This document shows, in pieces, positions 6,227 through 16,500 of a DNA stretch of 64,000 nt. The notes beneath the pieces were generated by a model. The model ran no database searches. It saw nothing but the letters and a program-made list of their open reading frames with translations, and was not told the origin of the DNA. Numbering within the stretch: the first letter of the stretch is position 1; each line of letters opens with the position of its first letter. The stretch is from JBAZAX01 sp041671765 (GTDB lineage Bacteria; Babelota; Babeliae; Babelales; RVW-14): contig JBAZAX010000003.1 of the NCBI GenBank assembly GCA_041671765.1, positions 1-64,000 of the forward strand, written 5' to 3'. The position numbers were made by a program, and so were the translations under genes.

Positions 6227-9157
6227 ATGTCACTGTATATAAAAAGATTAATGATTTTTGTTGTCATATATTTTTCATCAGCAAATTATTTATCCACATA
6301 CCCACACAAAAAAAACAAGGGTCCATCTTGCCCATCAGGGCAATTTTTTATTTTAACATTACCCAGTTTTCAAACGTTTAAAGAATTTGGAACATGGCTT
6401 GAAAAAACACAACCTGCCGGAGTAATGCTAATCCCTGCACATGTTAAAAACAGACTACAAACTAAAAAACTTTGTTCTTTCCTACAATTAAAAGTCAAAA
6501 AATTAGGCATTTTCCCACTTTTAATCTGCATCGACTGGGAAGGCGGAATCGTTTCACGTCCAACCGAATCAGGAGGTTTTACCTCAATTCCATCACCATA
6601 TAATCTTGCAAAATCAGGCAAATCAGATTGTTTTTTAGCCGCTCAACTTGTAGCGCAACAAATGAGCGACGTTGGCATTAATGTTGATTTTGCACCAAGC
6701 CTTGATCTATTTGATCCAAAAAATCCCATTCTTGCAACCCGTTGCTTTGGCGCAACCCCCGAAATTGTTAGTGACTGTGGTATCGCATTTTGCAAAGGAC
6801 TTATGAGTTATGGAATAATGCCGGTAATAAAACATTATCCGGGGTTAATGCTTGGCAAAGGGGATACACACTTTGACAAAATTGAAATAAATGCAACACA
6901 GGAAGAATTCGATCATAACGAGAAACCTTTCATCGCAGCATTACGAGAAAAACTACCAATAATAATGATCGGGCATGCTCAGTACAAGCAATTTGGTCCA
7001 ATTCCTGCCAGCAGATCAGGCAAAGTAATTAAACGCCTGAAACAATATAACGCTAACTTAATCGCAGTTACCGATGACATAGCAATGCAGGCTTATAATA
7101 ACGGACAAGACTTGAGTAACACAGTTATTGAGTCAATTAATAATGGCTTTGATCTTGTAATTTATTCTGCCCCTCCTGAAAAACAGATACAATTAATTGA
7201 AAAAATTAACAGACAAATTAACTCAAAAAAAAATTATCCCAATGTTATTAAAAACAATCTTATTAAATTAAAACAAAACTTAATAAAAGCAAAAAAAATA
7301 ATTTTAAATTTAGATGAAAAAGAAGTTGCAAGTCAATTGGCAAAAAAAGCACTCTATCAAAAAATAAATTCAATAGATTTTTCTGACAAAAATACTGTTT
7401 TAATCTCAGTTGATTACACAAAAATTAGACCTGCAGAAATTTTAATAGATTCGGAGGAAAGTAATAATTCAGGGAAACAAACTCAGTTTGCAGCCCTATT
7501 GAAAAAAGCACAAACAAATTTATCTGCAATAAATTTCGGTGAGTTTATTTTAGATCCAAAGTCAGATCAAAGCTGTAAAAAACTCGAAGAATTTATAGAA
7601 TCCGGCACACCAAATAGTGCTGATTATATTTTCGTTCAAACATTTTTTTATGGCGATGGAATTTGGAACAAAATTCAAACTCAATGGCTAGAAATGTTAG
7701 AACCATATGCAAACAAGATTATTGTTTTATCACTTGGACACCCATCTGAAAAATTTATTTTGCCACAGTCTCAAATAATAGAACTCGGCTCATTTAATAT
7801 TCCAATGTTAAATGCAGCAGTAAGGAGATTAACCACAAAACCACTTTTAACAGGAGCTGATAAACTTGCACAAAACCCCAAGGCCTTTTTAGAAAATAAA
7901 AAATTTGGGATTTTATGCCACAAATGCAGTGTCGTAAATTTAGATAATAAAACTGAGCAAAATATTGTTGCGCAAACTTTTGCCACGCAATATTTTGCTA
8001 CATTTTTACCAGATTTTTTATACAACTGGGCACAAAATTCAGAATATAACTCAAAGCTTTGCGCCCTATTTGCGCCTGAACACGGAATTATGGGAACACA
8101 ACAAGATGGTGCTCAAATAAAATCAGAAAACTCAAGTAAATGGGACTGTCCTGTATACTCTTTACATGGTGCAACCAAATGCCCAACGCCTGAGATGCTC
8201 AAAGATTTGGATCTTTTAATAATAGATTTTCAAGAAGCCGGAGTGCGCTGTTACACATATTTAAGCACACTTGCACTGACACTTCAGGCAGCCAAAGATT
8301 GCAATATTCCAGTCTTACTCTTAGAAAGACCAAATCCAATAAAATTTTTAGGAGCTTTTGGCCCAAATCTAAATCCCGAATTCGAGTCATTTTTGGGCAA
8401 AGTCCCAACACAATTTGGCCACGGCTCAACAATTGGTGAAATTGCAGAAAATTTAAATGCAAAAATTGGCGCTGATCTAACAGTATTAAAATGCGACGCA
8501 ACATCATTCTACAAAATTAATGCACCAAACGTGCCCGCTCGTGGTGAGTGTTTTTTGCAGGCCGCACCCTTCGATACGCCTCGCATAGCTCGGCACTCAG
8601 GGCGAGCGGCCAAAAAAAATGTATCGAACCATGCGGGCATAAAATTAACTTCGAATGGCACAACACCTGAATCACTAGAATCAGTCGACGCTTACTTTTC
8701 ATCAAACTTTATTCCTCCATCGCCAAACTTACCAACCATTGACTCAGTTTATGTTTATCCAATGACAGTTTTTATTGAAGGCACAAATTATTCAGAAGGC
8801 CGTGGAACAGCATATCCATTTGAACAAATTGGAGCACCTTGGGTTAACGCAAAAAAACTTGCAGCCAATTTAAATAACAAAAAATTGCCTGGAATTTACT
8901 TTGAACCAATCTCGTTCACTCCAAAAATAATCCCCGGTAAAGCCGAGACCCCAAAGCATAAAAACTCTCTGTGCCACGGAGTTTTTTTACATATTTATAA
9001 TCGTAAAAAAATTAAGCCGTTTTTAACAACACAAACTATTTTAAAAGAGTTATTTCAAGCTCATCCAAAACAGTCGGAATGGATAAAGTCAGGAAACAGA
9101 TATTTTATCGATTTGCTTGCAGGTGATGATTCTATGAGAAAAATCGCCAAAGGCTGA
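6227..9157 (+). CDS. Two-enzyme fusion: GH3 beta-N-acetylglucosaminidase (NagZ-like) + exo-beta-N-acetylmuramidase (NamZ/DUF1343, GH171)
   Basis: 976 residues with a signal peptide, starting at ATG 6227, 6 bases after AAGGAG. Residues about 40-355 are a GH3 N-terminal barrel: 'CIDWEGGIVSRP' (about 102), 'KHYPG' (about 201), 'GDTHFD' and 'TDDIAM' (about 283), where the second Asp fits the nucleophile. The usual PGHGD spacing is altered by a short insertion (PGLMLGKGDTH). Residues about 360-555 look like a GH3 C-terminal domain. Residues about 558-970 are DUF1343: 'FAPEHGIMG' (about 615), 'CPVYSLHG', 'RPNPIKF', 'PPSPNLPT' (about 831), 'EGTNYSEGRGT' (about 850). Both activities strip sugars from peptidoglycan ends (GlcNAc, then MurNAc), so the fusion should release monosaccharides from exported or imported wall fragments. 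A palindromic repeat is inserted in frame at about residues 780-802. Confidence 0.85.
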   Translation: MSLYIKRLMIFVVIYFSSANYLSTYPHKKNKGPSCPSGQFFILTLPSFQTFKEFGTWLEKTQPAGVMLIPAHVKNRLQTKKLCSFLQLKVKKLGIFPLLICIDWEGGIVSRPTESGGFTSIPSPYNLAKSGKSDCFLAAQLVAQQMSDVGINVDFAPSLDLFDPKNPILATRCFGATPEIVSDCGIAFCKGLMSYGIMPVIKHYPGLMLGKGDTHFDKIEINATQEEFDHNEKPFIAALREKLPIIMIGHAQYKQFGPIPASRSGKVIKRLKQYNANLIAVTDDIAMQAYNNGQDLSNTVIESINNGFDLVIYSAPPEKQIQLIEKINRQINSKKNYPNVIKNNLIKLKQNLIKAKKIILNLDEKEVASQLAKKALYQKINSIDFSDKNTVLISVDYTKIRPAEILIDSEESNNSGKQTQFAALLKKAQTNLSAINFGEFILDPKSDQSCKKLEEFIESGTPNSADYIFVQTFFYGDGIWNKIQTQWLEMLEPYANKIIVLSLGHPSEKFILPQSQIIELGSFNIPMLNAAVRRLTTKPLLTGADKLAQNPKAFLENKKFGILCHKCSVVNLDNKTEQNIVAQTFATQYFATFLPDFLYNWAQNSEYNSKLCALFAPEHGIMGTQQDGAQIKSENSSKWDCPVYSLHGATKCPTPEMLKDLDLLIIDFQEAGVRCYTYLSTLALTLQAAKDCNIPVLLLERPNPIKFLGAFGPNLNPEFESFLGKVPTQFGHGSTIGEIAENLNAKIGADLTVLKCDATSFYKINAPNVPARGECFLQAAPFDTPRIARHSGRAAKKNVSNHAGIKLTSNGTTPESLESVDAYFSSNFIPPSPNLPTIDSVYVYPMTVFIEGTNYSEGRGTAYPFEQIGAPWVNAKKLAANLNNKKLPGIYFEPISFTPKIIPGKAETPKHKNSLCHGVFLHIYNRKKIKPFLTTQTILKELFQAHPKQSEWIKSGNRYFIDLLAGDDSMRKIAKG
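8566..8632 (+). repeat. Second-type palindromic element inserted in frame in the NagZ-NamZ fusion
   Basis: TTCGATAC (8570-8577) and GTATCGAA (8621-8628) form inverted ends around a GC-rich middle containing GCTCG...CGAGC. Translated in frame as APFDTPRIARHSGRAAKK, in a low-conservation stretch just before PPSPNLPT. Confidence 0.75.
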
Positions 9158-9262
9158 TCATTTGCCATTTAATGTAATTTTTTTTAAAAAACATTCATAT
9201 CCGTAGTATCGTTTGTGCTAAGATGCAAAAAATAAGTATTTTTTATGAAAGGGCTAGTAGTT

Positions 9263-9865
9263 ATGAAAGTAGTTATGAAAAATATATTTTTTATTCAAGC
9301 CATTTTGGCTGTGTTGTTAATTGGTTCAAGCTCTCAAATCAATGGAATGGAAGAACCTAAAGAGTGTCCTGTCAAACCCGCACCTCGACATATACTACCT
9401 CATTCAACACCATCTCCAACCAGAACACCACCCCATCCAACACCATCGCCATCACCAATCAGAATAGAAACATTACCAGAAGAACCTCCAACGCCTCGCA
9501 CACAAAAAAAACAAGAGACTAAGAAAGAGACCGAGGATCAGGCTAGGCTAGAAAGATTAAATGCTGTTCTTAAAGATTTAAATGCTGAACTTAAAAAATT
9601 ACAGTCAAAAGAAAAGAAACTACTTGATAAAATGCAAAAACAAATTAAGAAACAGGGAAAAGCAGTTGAAAAGGATGTGGTTAAAAAGGGTACAAAAATA
9701 GAAAAACTTAAACGTCGTTATGCCGATATGATGTTAAATATAAAAAAAGTAAAAGAAAACATGGAAGCAATAGAAACACTTATAGCAAACATTCGTAATC
9801 CACCTGTGGAACCCAAAACTGCAACTTTTGAAGTGTTAGAAGAAGAAGCAGCAGAACAAGATTAA
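9263..9865 (+). CDS. Secreted proline-rich/coiled-coil protein, unknown function
   Basis: 200 residues. A signal peptide (about residues 1-29, ending INGMEE) is followed by a Pro/Thr/Ser-rich segment with repeated 'HPTPSPSP'-like units (about 40-75), then a long Leu/Lys/Glu coiled coil (about 90-175: 'LERLNAVLKDLNAELKKL'), and an acidic tail. The start at 9263 has AAAGGG 9 bases ahead; ATG 9245 and 9275 are alternatives. No enzymatic motif is recognised. The Leu/Lys coiled coil resembles the modules in the kinase-like protein (24196) and the two USPs, and it sits among other exported proteins. Function unknown; probably an exported adaptor or structural protein. Confidence 0.65.
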   Translation: MKVVMKNIFFIQAILAVLLIGSSSQINGMEEPKECPVKPAPRHILPHSTPSPTRTPPHPTPSPSPIRIETLPEEPPTPRTQKKQETKKETEDQARLERLNAVLKDLNAELKKLQSKEKKLLDKMQKQIKKQGKAVEKDVVKKGTKIEKLKRRYADMMLNIKKVKENMEAIETLIANIRNPPVEPKTATFEVLEEEAAEQD

Positions 9866-9941
9866 TAGATAAACTATAATATTCTTCGGACAATTTACAT
9901 CGCTACAAAAAATAATACCCAAAATAATCTGTATGGCTAAG

Positions 9942-9978
9942 TTCAATAAACAGATATTTTATCTATCTGTTTATTGAA
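9942..9978. repeat. Perfect 15-bp inverted repeat (hairpin)
   Basis: TTCAATAAACAGATA and TATCTGTTTATTGAA flank a 7-base loop, about 75 bases after the coiled-coil gene. No T-run follows. It overlaps a stretch resembling the 3' end of the NagZ-NamZ gene (see findings). Confidence 0.8.
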
Positions 9979-10002
9979 GGCGATTCTATGAGAAAAAGCA
10001 TT

Positions 10003-10433
10003 AGACTTCTTGCATAACTTGAAAAAAACATTTTTGGGGTAAAAAAATTATGATCGGAGAAAAATGTCGCATCGGCGCAGGCCGGTGTCTAGGCTCTTTT
10101 TCTGATCTAGCAAATAGAAATCGCGGAGCGAGATCAAATCTCTCCATTCAGGGTTTGATTTTTCAATGAGATACATTTTCCATTCGCATGTCAATTCCTT
10201 TGGGGAAATTTCTGGATCCCGGCCTCCGCCGGGAGGACCGACTGGCATGTGCGTTGCCCTGTTTCGAAGCGCAAAAAGCTTGATGCATCCTGAAGCTCCA
10301 TTCCTTAAGTTGATGACATTGGGCCTTCCGACTTCGCCCTGCGTGGCTACAACGGACACGACGCCAGTGCGACCACTGTACATCGATAAAGATTTTTTAA
10401 TCACCAAATTTCCGTTAGTTATGCAAGAGGTCT
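10003..10433. mobile_element. 431-bp MITE-like (IS-derived, non-autonomous) element
   Basis: Terminal inverted repeats AGACTTCTTGCATAACT (10003-10019) and AGTTATGCAAGAGGTCT (10417-10433) match at 16 of 17 positions. Both ends abut an identical ATT (10000-10002 and 10434-10436), which fits a 3-bp target duplication. The interior is far more GC-rich than its flanks and codes for no transposase; two overlapping open frames (119 and 90 residues, opposite strands) have no recognisable domain. The ends and the 3-bp duplication resemble the IS5 superfamily (ISL2-like groups use ANT targets), which is family knowledge, not a database match. Confidence 0.78.
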
Positions 10434-10468
10434 ATTGAAAAGTAGTAAAAATCGCCGAAATCATCCAT

Positions 10469-10497
10469 TTGCCATTAGTATTTATTTATGCTAAAAT
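10469..10497 (+). promoter_or_regulatory. Sigma70-type promoter for the giant phosphatase-repeat gene
   Basis: TTGCCA, a 17-base spacer, then TAAAAT, ending 83 bases before the ATG at 10581. The same TTTGCCATT string occurs at 9169-9178 ahead of the coiled-coil gene. Confidence 0.5.
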
Positions 10498-10580
10498 TTC
10501 AATATAAATACAACTAGGATTTATCGCAAGACAGAGTCAGGATTAAATGGGGTTATGGGAATATGGAAGGTTACAAAATC

Positions 10581-13500
10581 ATGAAGTTATTGGATAAAAA
10601 ACTGTTTTTTAGCATTTTTTGCTTATTTTTCTCACTAAATATTTTTGGAATGAAGCGAACATTTGAAAATTTACAATCCACAGAAGATTTACAATCCAAA
10701 CTAGGTTTTCAATTCGAGTCACAATCTGATAGTGAAATTAAAGCAAAAAAAGTCCATTCCGATGCAAAAGGACATAAAGGTCCTAAAAGAAAGCACGCCG
10801 GCAAAATTGATTCAGACTTGCCAAAAAAGAACTCAAAACCAATTACACATGATTCATTTCTATTCAGATTTTCAAATGAAATTTTAGAAAATTACAAAGA
10901 ATTTTCGTCTAAAGCTAATAGAACTAGCGACAGCCAACCCAATTGCATAATACCTCAAGATGTATTTGCACAAGAACTCAACAAATTTATAAATTTACAC
11001 GCTGCGCAAAATTCTATTTTTCTCACCAAAGATAAATGGGGTTCTAACAACGCACCTGACCCAAGACTTTTAAACGATTTAAATCCTGAGTTGAATTTCA
11101 GACACCCATATGCTCAAAAGCTTGATTCAGAAAAAGATTCACACATCGTAGTGTTTGGCGATATCCATGGTAGCATCCACTCTCTAATTCGAAATTTATG
11201 GAGATTGTTCCGTAAAGGATTTTTGGATGAAAACTTAAAAATAACAGATCCAAAAGGGTACATTGTTTTTTTAGGGGATTTGGTAGACAGAGGTCGGTAC
11301 GGCATAGAAGTTCTGTTCCTATCAATGTTTCTTAAAAATAATAACTTTGATAAAGTTTTTATTCTGCGTGGCAACCACGAAGATCCTAAAATGGGTATCG
11401 GGGGGGGACTGTACACAATTCGTGACGAAGTAAAATTAAAATATCCAAAATTAAGTGAAGATATAATTCGCAATTTAATTAGTAGGCTAAACTGTTTTTA
11501 CGATCTTCTTCCATCTGCGCTTTTTATCGGCTGTAACAAAAATTACACTGTTTTCAGTCACGCAGGCATTGATCCATCGTATAATCCGGTAAATTTGCTT
11601 TCTAACTCTAATGTTATTTATGAATGTTTAAAGGACAAGAAAGAAAACAGCCCATTTCTGGATAATTCCACTAGAGACAGAGCTGTTACACATTTTAATG
11701 ATCGTGAATCTATGTCGGTTGGGGAAAAAACCAATTTTTACTGTTTTGGTTTTAACTGGTTCGATTTTGGAAGATACAAAAATCATAAAGGCGAAATCAT
11801 TGATAGTCCTGATAAAATTACATTCAGTGGACACGGGTATAATATCTCACTTCAGGCATTTGAAAAATACAAAACATATCTAAATGAAACGTTACTTTCA
11901 GGTTGCGGCGTAAAAATTCAAGCCCTCGTTCGAGGCCATCAGCACACAAGTTATGGTTTGATGATGTTTGATCCACGCATCCGCGTTGAAGATGGGCAGG
12001 CATGCGATTGGAAAAATGTTGTCGATTTAAAAGACATTCAGTCAGAGATTGGTTTTTATATGCATAAATATTTTCCAATTTATACGCTACTTTCTGCGCC
12101 TGAAGGCGTTGGAAAAGACAATACACATGGAATCCAAATAACTTTTAACAAAGACTTTTTCAGTATTATAACCACTTCTGATGAATGGGGAAAATGGCTC
12201 ATAAAGCCTTTTGAGTTTGATATTACAGGTAGATCTGACACTGGAATTTTTTGTGAGATATCGCAAGGTAACACCGATGATTCAGTTATTTGCAAATATT
12301 TACAAGAACCATCCAAAAATCCTGTTCAAGTCTTTCATGCCCAACGAAGCTTTGGTTTAAACTATAATGTCGACCGTGAGGTAGAGCGTATATTCAGCGA
12401 GTTTAAATACAAATTCGAAATTCAAAAACAAAAACCATATGACCATGACGTTAAACTTGAAGAAAACCCATTAAAATACCCAATCAGTGCAGATATAAAA
12501 ACCCAATCCCTAAATCACATCAGATCTTTTATAAAAAAAGATGTACTTATAAAAGATTTAATTGATGAAGCAGACCTGCTCCCATTATTAAGTCGTGGTA
12601 ATGCGCAATCTAAAAAAATTATGGAAAATGCGTTAGCCCATGAAATTGCACACTCACGAGATTACTATGTTTTTTATCATGCGCACACCGGAAAACTTGC
12701 GCTTTTGCACGATATGTTAAAAAAACTATACTCTTGGGGCCATTTAAATGCATCGCAACCACTATCCCTACGTTTTATAAATGATGGCGAATTTGCCAAA
12801 AATTTAAGTACATTTTTGGATCAATCTAATGTGATTGTAAAAAACGCTTCCGGATTTTATGATTTTTTTAACAAAGACAAAACACCCGGACAAACTCCAT
12901 GGTTCGATCATATACCAAACATTGGAGCACAATTACTTTCAGCAAATTTGGCTTTTTTTGGAAATAAAAATTATAGGGGTGAATCGACATTTGACTATTT
13001 TTGTAGCAGCCATTCTGAGCGTGAACTTCCAATCCCCGATTTATTAAAAGATATATTTATTAAATTAGGAATTCCTGAGTATTTTTTAGACAGAATTGAA
13101 AAGGTAATAAAATCTTACAATAGTCAATGCGCTAATACCGGTAAATTACTTCAGATATTTGTCAAAAAAGACGCTGTGGACGATGTTGCTTACCTGGCAT
13201 TTGCCGGAGGCAAACCCGTTAATCAAAAGCTCTTTGATGTCTGTTGGGATGAATCAAAAAAAAGACATACAAAAATATCAACATTGCTGGACATGTACTT
13301 AAACAATCCAACTGGCCTACAGGAATTACTGGCAAGAAATCCGGTTATACACGATGGAGTATCCCATCATTATAACTTGGATATCGACAATCTTCAGGCT
13401 AGACTCTGGCTACCGGCATCAGCAATGTATGATCCTGAAAAAATTAAAATATTAAGATACGGGACTGACCAAAATTATGCAAAATACGCTTCAGAACTAA

Positions 13501-16500
13501 ATGACATATTTGAAGAAATTATAAAATCACTTATAAAACAAAAACTTACAGGACAAACTGCTATATATCAACATTTGTCAACACCAATGAAAAAATTGGA
13601 TACCGAAGTATCAGCACACCAAATCGCTACCGTTCAATCTGAGACAATGGATTTAATGCAAGATTTGGAACATCTTGATCTTGCCACAATTCGTACTTTA
13701 CCTAATGAGTATAGATTTTTGTGTTTGGCTAAAGAGATTTACGAAAAAAGAGAAATAAGCGAAGAAAATAAGAAATCTTTAAAATCAATAATCCCTCTGT
13801 TCAAAATTCTACCGGATGGTTCTACACCCCTAATTTTTGCGATTAAAACAAATAATATAACTTTGGTAAAATTTTTATTAGAGAATCCCTGCATAAGAAA
13901 AGGAATTTTTCAACCTGATCACTCCGGTAAAACAGCATTAGATTGGTGCAGTGGAAACCAAGAATTTTGCGAAACAATATTAAGATCAATTAACTTATCA
14001 GAAATTGATTTTAAATCAGTTGATCTTGGTAAGTCCGCCTATGAAACGATAACCAAATCAGCTTGTGCCATCATAGAAAAAAACTCTGCTCCGGAAATTT
14101 TGCGTTGGGCTATGGATCTCGCCGAAAAACTTATTTTAAAAGATTCTAGCCTAGCCTCCCGCTTGGCAAAGAAGATTTTAGAAAAAAACTCTAGCTCGGA
14201 GACTTTGGCCTGGGTAATGAGGCTTGTCGAAAAGCTTGTTGAACTATCTCCCACCCAAGCCAGCGTTTTGACACAAACCATTATAGAAAAAGACTCTAAC
14301 CCAGAGACTTTGACATGGGCAATATGCATCGCTGAAAAACTTTATATATATTCATATTATAATCCGACTAAAGATTTGCTTGAGGAGATTTTAGAAAAAA
14401 GCTCTAGCCCAGAAATTTTGTCCAAAGCCATGGATCATGCCGTAACACTTGCTGAAAGATTTGCTGAATTTGATCCGCATCTACACGACGCCTTCTGCCT
14501 AGCACAGACTATCATAGTAAAAAACCCCAACCCAAATATTTTGGCCAAGATCATGGGAATTACCGAAAAAGTTGCTGCAAAAAATTCCACTGATGCCGCT
14601 GTTTTGGTTCGATTCATTGTAGCAAACAACTCCAGCTCAGAAGTTTTGACCTGGGCCATGAATCTTGCTGCAAAACTTATTAAAAATGATACAGGTGATG
14701 TTTTCATGTTGGCTAAGACTTTAGTAGAAAAAAACTCTAGCCCTGAGATTTTGCTATGGGCCATGGACATTGCTGAAAACTTTATAATGCATCCTTCCAA
14801 TCCATATGATTCTAATCCCTATTATTCTGGCGCCTGCAATTTGGTCAACTCCATCATAGAAAAAAACTCCAGCCCCAAAATTTTATCCAGAGCCATGGAT
14901 ACTGTTGAAAAATTTCTTGCCAAAAAAGATCCTAATAGTGCCTACGGTTTAGCTAACCTCATCATAGAAAAAAACTCTAGCCCAGAGATTTCGTCTTGGG
15001 CGATGGGTATTGCTGAAAAAATTATTGAATTTATGCCAGATGTAGCCTATGCTTTGGCTATAATAATTATGGAAAGAAATTCCAGTCCAGAAATTTTGTC
15101 CAAAGCCATGGATACTGCTGAAAAATTTCTTGCCAAAAAAGATCCAAGTAGTGCCTACGGTTTAGCTAAACTCATAATAGAAAAAAGCTCTAGCCCAGAG
15201 ATGATGTTGTCGCGGGTCATGAATATCACCGAAAAAATTGCAATTTTACACACTGGATCATACGCATTGGCTACGCTTATCATAGAGAAAAACTCTAGCC
15301 CAGAGATTTTATCATGGGCTATGGGTCTTGCCGAAAAACTTTTTAAAAATGGTCCAGATGAAGCCTCAAGATTAGCTCAGGCTATCCTAGATAAAAGCTC
15401 TGGCCAAGAAGAAATTTTGTTTAGGGCCATGGGAATTGCCAAAAAACTTGTCAAAAATGATTTATTAGAATATAACGTCGCCAGAAACGCCATTGGGTTG
15501 GCAAAAACCGTTATAACACAAAGCTCTGCCCAAAAAGAGATTTTAGATGGAGCTATGGGCATTGTTGAAAAACTTTTTGTGCATTATCCTGGTCTAAGCA
15601 AGGATTTAATTAGTACAATCATAGCACAAAGTGCTGATTCACCAGAGATTTTGTCTAGAGCCATGAATCTTGCTGAAAAATTTATTGAAAATGACCCATA
15701 TGAAGCCATCCATTTAGCTATGATCATCGTAGAAAAAAACACCACTCCAAAGATACTGTCCTGGGCTATGAACATTATTGAGAAAATTACTGAAAAATTT
15801 ATTTTGATTTTTATTACAGGAGACTCTAAAATTAATGGCTACTCACTAACAAAAATGATCTTAGAAAAAAATGCCAGCCCAGAGATGTTGTCGCGGGTCA
15901 TGGCTATCACCGAAAAAATTGCAAAATTACCCACTGAATCATCGAGCTTGGCTACGCTTATCATAGAGAAAAACTCTAGCCCTGAGATTTTATCATGGGC
16001 GATGGGCATTGCTGAAAAACTTATTGAAAAGAATTCATACGACGACTCTATCATTATTCTGGCAAAAACTATTGTAACAAAAAGCTCTGGCCAAAAAGAG
16101 ATTTTGTCTTGGGCCATGGCTATCACCGAAAAAATTATTGCAAAGAATTTATGTGACGGCTCTACCATTGATTTGATAAAAACTATTGTAACAAAAAGCT
16201 CTGCCCAAAAAGAGATTTTGCCATGGGCTATGAACATTATTGAGAAAATTATGGCTATCACCGAAAAAATTGCAATTTTACCCACTGGATCATCGAGCTT
16301 GGCTACGCTTATCATAGAGAAAAACTCTAGCCCTGAGATTTTATCATGGGCGATGGGCATTGCTGAAAAACTTATTCTGCATGGGTACTATTCACCTTCG
16401 GCGGAATTAGCTAAATCCATCGTAGAAAAAAGCTCCAATCCGGAAATTTTATCACGGGCTATGAGCATTGCTGAAAAATTTGTTAACTCTTTTTCACCTA

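Noticed and set aside
10048..10438. Two overlapping frames (119 and 90 residues) inside the MITE
   Set aside because: Opposite strands of the same GC-rich insert, no transposase motifs; likely open only because of base composition.
10469..10497. Dedicated effector regulon motif TTTGCCATT
   Set aside because: It appears at only two sites clearly, and both belong to a duplicated segment, so it can be explained as an ordinary promoter copied with the DNA.
15839..16360. 173-residue minus-strand frame, and similar ones at 14039-14800
   Set aside because: They are antisense shadows of the tandem repeats (repeat-driven open frames).
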